64,000 nt of DNA. It comes from Mytilus edulis. Lineage: Eukaryota > Mollusca > Bivalvia > Mytilida > Mytilidae. This document shows positions 63,001-64,000 of this stretch, in pieces (the stretch's first letter is position 1; each line of letters begins with the position of its first letter). A program made the position numbers and the translations under genes. The notes beneath the pieces are model-generated. The model saw only the letters and a program-made list of their open reading frames with translations, did no database searches and was not told the origin of the DNA. The stretch covers positions 43,149,289-43,213,288 of the forward strand of contig NC_092346.1 in the NCBI RefSeq assembly GCF_963676685.1, in the 5' to 3' direction.

Positions 63001-63962
63001 GATATATTTATTGCCATATCTAGCATTAACTATATCATTTCTTCGAACTGAGTACTCAAATTCAATGGTATGCATTAATATCAACCCTCTTTCTTCTAAA
63101 AATGCTATACTCACTGTAAGTTATTTTCGAAGATAAGAAATGCAAAGTTTTATATACTACCTCTTCACAGGTACATTCCATAATTGTTTCCATTCTATTT
63201 TGAAGTTGTCTAGCAATAATATAACCTTTTCCTACTCCTTCTGGTAAGAATGAACCCAGATATGTCGCAGCCAATTTATCCATAGCACCTTCTCTTTGTG
63301 TTGCCTGATAAAAATCATGGATCCCATAAGATTTTGTTGGTCAATTATTTTTTAAACATTTTCATATTTAATATAAAACAACATGTATCATTTCACAGAA
63401 CCTTTATGGTTTGAGTTTTTTTTTTAAATTTACAACCATATTGACTTTTCCCGAAGATTCGTGCCATAAGAAATAAATCAAGAGGCTTGACTACTTTTGC
63501 TATCCTGTAAATTGTAAATGAAACAATCTAACTTGGTCTAATTGTATGATGCTTATTTCTACTACTCATGAATATTATGTGGTTTAATGAATGGGGAGAT
63601 AATTTTCAAGACAAAGTATATTTGTATTAAGTAGAAGACAGCAGAAAGGGCAAACTGATAAAATTGTTGGATATTGGTAGATAAGTCATTCGAGGAGGAT
63701 GATAGAATTGTATATCTAAAATTTAGTTTTAGTCCATAATTATAAGTTTTTTTAATTTCTGATGTAACTGCATACATACAAGATCTAAGATGGCTATCAT
63801 CACATTTCTCCGTGGTTTTATGTTCCTCATTTCGTATCCAGTTGCTAGGTGTTCAATGACTTCATCAGTAAACTCCTCTGGTTTGATATCTTTCCAGTGT
63901 TTGGCTTTAAAACATCTCAGCATTATTCCAAAGTTCATCATCTCTTCTGCTTTTAATTCCCC
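45019..63962 (-). CDS. Mesothelin/stereocilin/otoancorin-like secreted glycoprotein, 3' portion (15 exons)
   Basis: Exons in transcription order: 63780-63962, 63161-63304, 60544-60741, 59649-59773, 58202-58331, 57533-57723, 56676-56769, 54874-55096, 52206-52387, 51881-52015, 51590-51742, 50480-50628, 48217-48359, 45605-45702, 45019-45199. All have AG/GT borders and phases agree throughout, giving 776 codons. The protein is made of repeated helical segments of the superhelical mesothelin/stereocilin type: C-x-LG-x-x-V/I followed by W-x-x-x-x blocks and 'I..I....F' (for example TCDALAELGDGVIALTVEDI, ILGGVSTWSIEQKKAIL, DSIKPDHITYIPTSTFEKFS). Cysteines recur with this period. An RKKR basic site lies in exon 54874-55096. 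The N-terminus is outside the window; the last exon ends in Q/S/G-rich sequence in phase 1, so at least one more exon follows. Family members are extracellular, often GPI-anchored, in apical matrices or adhesion; the role here is unknown. The family call rests on pattern and could be a related mollusc-specific group. Confidence 0.7.
46140..46934. other. Intron sequence, nothing recognised
   Basis: Part of the 45703-48216 intron. AT-rich, with no tandem or inverted repeat recognised. Confidence 0.4.
46935..47060. repeat. Dispersed repeat family D copy with G-run
   Basis: A long run of G is followed by 'tgaacctcctttttctggg', 'taaatagggaatctctaaaggctgaccggagc' and 'aaggcagtcagtg', as at 20047-20206. 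Confidence 0.6.
47306..47405 (-). repeat. Truncated 3' end of retroelement family A
   Basis: Begins aaattgagaatggaaatggg, identical in its first 30 or so bases to the copies at 6513, 48435 and 61975, then fades after ~100 bp. Confidence 0.8.
47443..47738 (+). repeat. ~250-bp dispersed repeat family E, copy 2
   Basis: Contains 'acaagaatgtgtccacagta', 'tgccccactcgca', 'agaaagatcatatcatagg', 'gatcaaaaactaccttgacc' and an ending 'aaagtccc...ggtggggcata'. Closest to copy 3. Confidence 0.85.
47905..48158 (+). repeat. ~250-bp dispersed repeat family E, copy 3
   Basis: Contains 'atgtgtccctagtacacgga', 'tgccccacccgca', 'agatcatatcatagggaaca' and 'aactttaacctgaagcggga', ending 'aatggggcata'. Confidence 0.85.
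48435..48850 (-). repeat. Truncated 3' end of retroelement family A, ~415 bp
   Basis: Shares the aaattgagaatggaaatggg terminus and then, over 400 bp, the blocks 'cccgcacccggaggtgtcct', 'aagactaacaaaggccagag' and 'gtccgagtc' with 61975-62370. Confidence 0.9.
49500..49690 (-). repeat. Repeat family F, copy 1, with conserved MPHVEQ frame
   Basis: The minus strand encodes MPHVEQNLFTLPEHLRS, matching the plus-strand copy at 61130-61370 (MPHVEQDLLTLPKHLRS), followed by Cys-rich hydrophobic residues. It lies in the 48360-50479 intron. It is a repeat, not a host gene. Confidence 0.75.
49700..49965 (+). repeat. Dispersed repeat next to the family F copy
   Basis: Contains 'gattgtagttatgacacaag', 'gtgaaacggatatttcataa' and 'caaccaactcgtgatggcgt', recognised as a mussel repeat type. 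The 67-codon frame in it is not supported as a gene. Confidence 0.5.
50668..51297. mobile_element. Inverted-repeat element (GACGAAACGCGCGTCTGGCG family), most complete copy
   Basis: The left terminal region 50668-50747 is the near reverse complement of 51214-51297; both contain the cgccagacgcgcgtttcgtc core. The interior holds 'gtgctaactactgg', 'gcagtggcatcgacccagtg' and a second 'aaataaactcatcatagat' motif (51017). There is no coding frame. It fills most of the intron 50629-51589 of the mesothelin-like gene. Confidence 0.85.
51881..52015 (-). CDS. 135-nt symmetric exon of the mesothelin-like gene resembling a dispersed repeat
   Basis: Bounded by AG before 52015 and GTAATA after 51881, phase 0 on both sides, 45 codons (NLKLLNGEINK...CPIVRIQ). 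On the plus strand 51932-51972 matches repeat family B (60100 region) at roughly 36 of 41 positions: tgccatttgat, then ggattttcc, then ttttgaattttc. Because it is symmetric, skipping it keeps the frame. It may be an exonised repeat, or the exon call itself may be wrong. Confidence 0.5.
52533..53545. mobile_element. Copy of the GACGAAACGCGCGTCTGGCG element, split by a later insertion
   Basis: The left end 'atagttatcaaaggtaccagg' and core 'cgccagacgcgcgt' run to ~52749. The element's interior ('gtgctgactactgggctggt', 'ccctcggg') resumes at ~53460. The ~700 bp between are the tandem array 52750-53458, absent from the copies at 16655 and 50668. Confidence 0.75.
52750..53458. repeat. 161-bp tandem array (about 3.4 units) inserted in another element
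   Basis: The landmark 'ttgacctccattttgtcatc' recurs at 52867, 53028 and 53189 (period 161), with a truncated fourth unit at 53287; 'ctcctgaacggtaaaagtc' recurs at 52991 and 53152. The right side has a gcccgcccgc-rich patch (53380-53405). Edges show 'aaccggat'/'atccggtt' inverted motifs near 52780 and 53447. Confidence 0.85.
53546..54873. other. Intron sequence, one small repeat fragment
   Basis: AT-rich part of the 52388-54873 intron. A solo 'aataaactcataatagataccagg' fragment (54778-54818) of the inverted-repeat family is recognisable. The 91-codon minus frame at 54276 has no splice context and is not supported. Confidence 0.4.
54874..55096 (-). CDS. Exon of the mesothelin-like gene with RKKR furin-type site
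   Basis: 74 codons plus one base. A strongly charged, flexible segment (SSEKKKSN...GIKKDLTDEEKTMEKEAEVEY) leads to GTSRKKRS, a textbook R-x-K/R-R proprotein-convertase site, immediately before the next Cys-containing domain (GFTLTCDALAELGDG). Human mesothelin precursor is cleaved by furin between its MPF and mesothelin parts; a comparable maturation is inferred here. Start phase 0, end phase 1, matching both neighbours. Confidence 0.75.
55097..56675. other. Intron sequence, nothing recognised
   Basis: Intron of the mesothelin-like gene. The 139-codon plus frame at 56086-56505 is Phe/Leu/Ser-rich, on the opposite strand, without homology or splice context, and is treated as chance. Confidence 0.45.
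60005..60175 (+). repeat. Dispersed repeat family B copy
   Basis: Contains 'ctacataagaaaatgcctgt', 'accaagtcagga', 'ttttgatgtgttcgagc', and 'gattttgccatttgattagg' followed by 'gattttccattttgaattttcc'. Serves as the reference for the match in exon 51881-52015. Confidence 0.75.
61130..61370 (+). repeat. Repeat family F, copy 2, with MPHVEQ frame
   Basis: The plus-strand frame MPHVEQDLLTLPKHLRS... continues through a Cys/Phe-rich hydrophobic stretch and the 'gagtttgactgtccctgtgg' block. It matches 49500-49690 inverted. It lies in the 60742-63160 intron. Confidence 0.75.
61437..61690 (+). repeat. Diverged ~129-bp tandem duplication
   Basis: Two units share 'attcataa.c.ttt', 'atttatac.tt.ttac.ggaataa' and 'cttaattgtctttttca' / 'cttagttgtctttttca', about 129 bp apart. 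Confidence 0.6.
61975..63026 (-). mobile_element. 5'-truncated retroelement family A: RT C-terminus plus 3' UTR
   Basis: The minus-strand frame 63026-62610 (138 codons) reads NISQLVRLARVCNNVLDF..., QGFRYHKLVKTFTKFYHRY and IAHPIFYGNILYKAQ, recognised as the C-terminal tail of a reverse-transcriptase protein common in bivalve and cnidarian retroelements (LINE or Penelope-like; class not settled). Downstream on the same strand is its ~630-bp 3' UTR ending at 61975 in the caattttat terminus shared by the copies at 6513, 47306 and 48435. The initial Met is incidental; the true N-terminal part is missing. It lies in an intron of the mesothelin-like gene, in the same direction. Confidence 0.75.
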
Positions 63963-64000
63963 CTATCAAAATTTTCTTTGAAAGTATATCAATATATCAA

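Noticed and set aside
62610..63026. Host exon of the mesothelin-like gene
   Set aside because: The 138-codon frame is on the right strand but matches a retroelement RT tail, has no splice borders, and the neighbouring exons (63161-63304 and 60544-60741) already join in phase 0.

Overview
The window is animal nuclear DNA: AT-rich, intron-rich, with GT-AG split genes and many dispersed repeats. Several repeats (the 3' end of a reverse-transcriptase element, a GACGAAACGCGCGTCTGGCG inverted-repeat element, a 'gagttgtctcattggcac' family) and the apolipophorin-type lipoprotein point to a bivalve mollusc, most likely a Mytilus-type mussel. The organism is inferred from recognised repeats and protein families, not from a database search.

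Three host genes are readable, all on the minus strand. (1) 1-13403: the 5' part (20 exons, about 2,060 codons) of a large lipid transfer protein of the apolipophorin/apoB/vitellogenin superfamily. It has a signal peptide, the vitellogenin-N lipid-binding domain and the start of the long beta-sheet region, with a TATA box about 60 bp upstream of the ATG; its 3' end lies left of the window. (2) 30722-31621: an intronless bZIP gene matching CREBZF/Zhangfei, with a perfect leucine heptad, the C-terminal CLHV...EFCxxC motif and an HCF-binding DHTY tetrapeptide. A 41-codon divergent reading frame starts 80 bp upstream. (3) About 45019-63962 (perhaps to 43302): the 3' part of a secreted mesothelin/stereocilin/otoancorin-like glycoprotein gene, 15 exons with consistent splice phases and an RKKR furin-type site. 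Its 5' end lies right of the window.

Between and inside the genes are repeats. 13.5-30.7 kb is gene-poor and holds at least five inverted-repeat (MITE-like) elements, a 40-bp minisatellite and diverged molluscan repeats. 32.4-41.1 kb holds two related non-LTR retrotransposons on the plus strand, opposite to the host genes. One is truncated with an internal stop. The other has a long intact endonuclease-RT frame that is in frame with its ORF1 and separated from it by one TAG. The introns of the mesothelin-like gene hold truncated retroelement 3' ends, a three-copy ~250-bp repeat and a terminal-inverted-repeat element, one copy of which is interrupted by a 161-bp tandem array. One 135-nt exon of that gene closely matches a dispersed repeat and may be exonised.

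I saw no operon-like or defence system, no CRISPR array and no intact RNA gene. The lipoprotein and the mesothelin-like protein are both secretory-pathway products, but nothing in the sequence links the three genes functionally.
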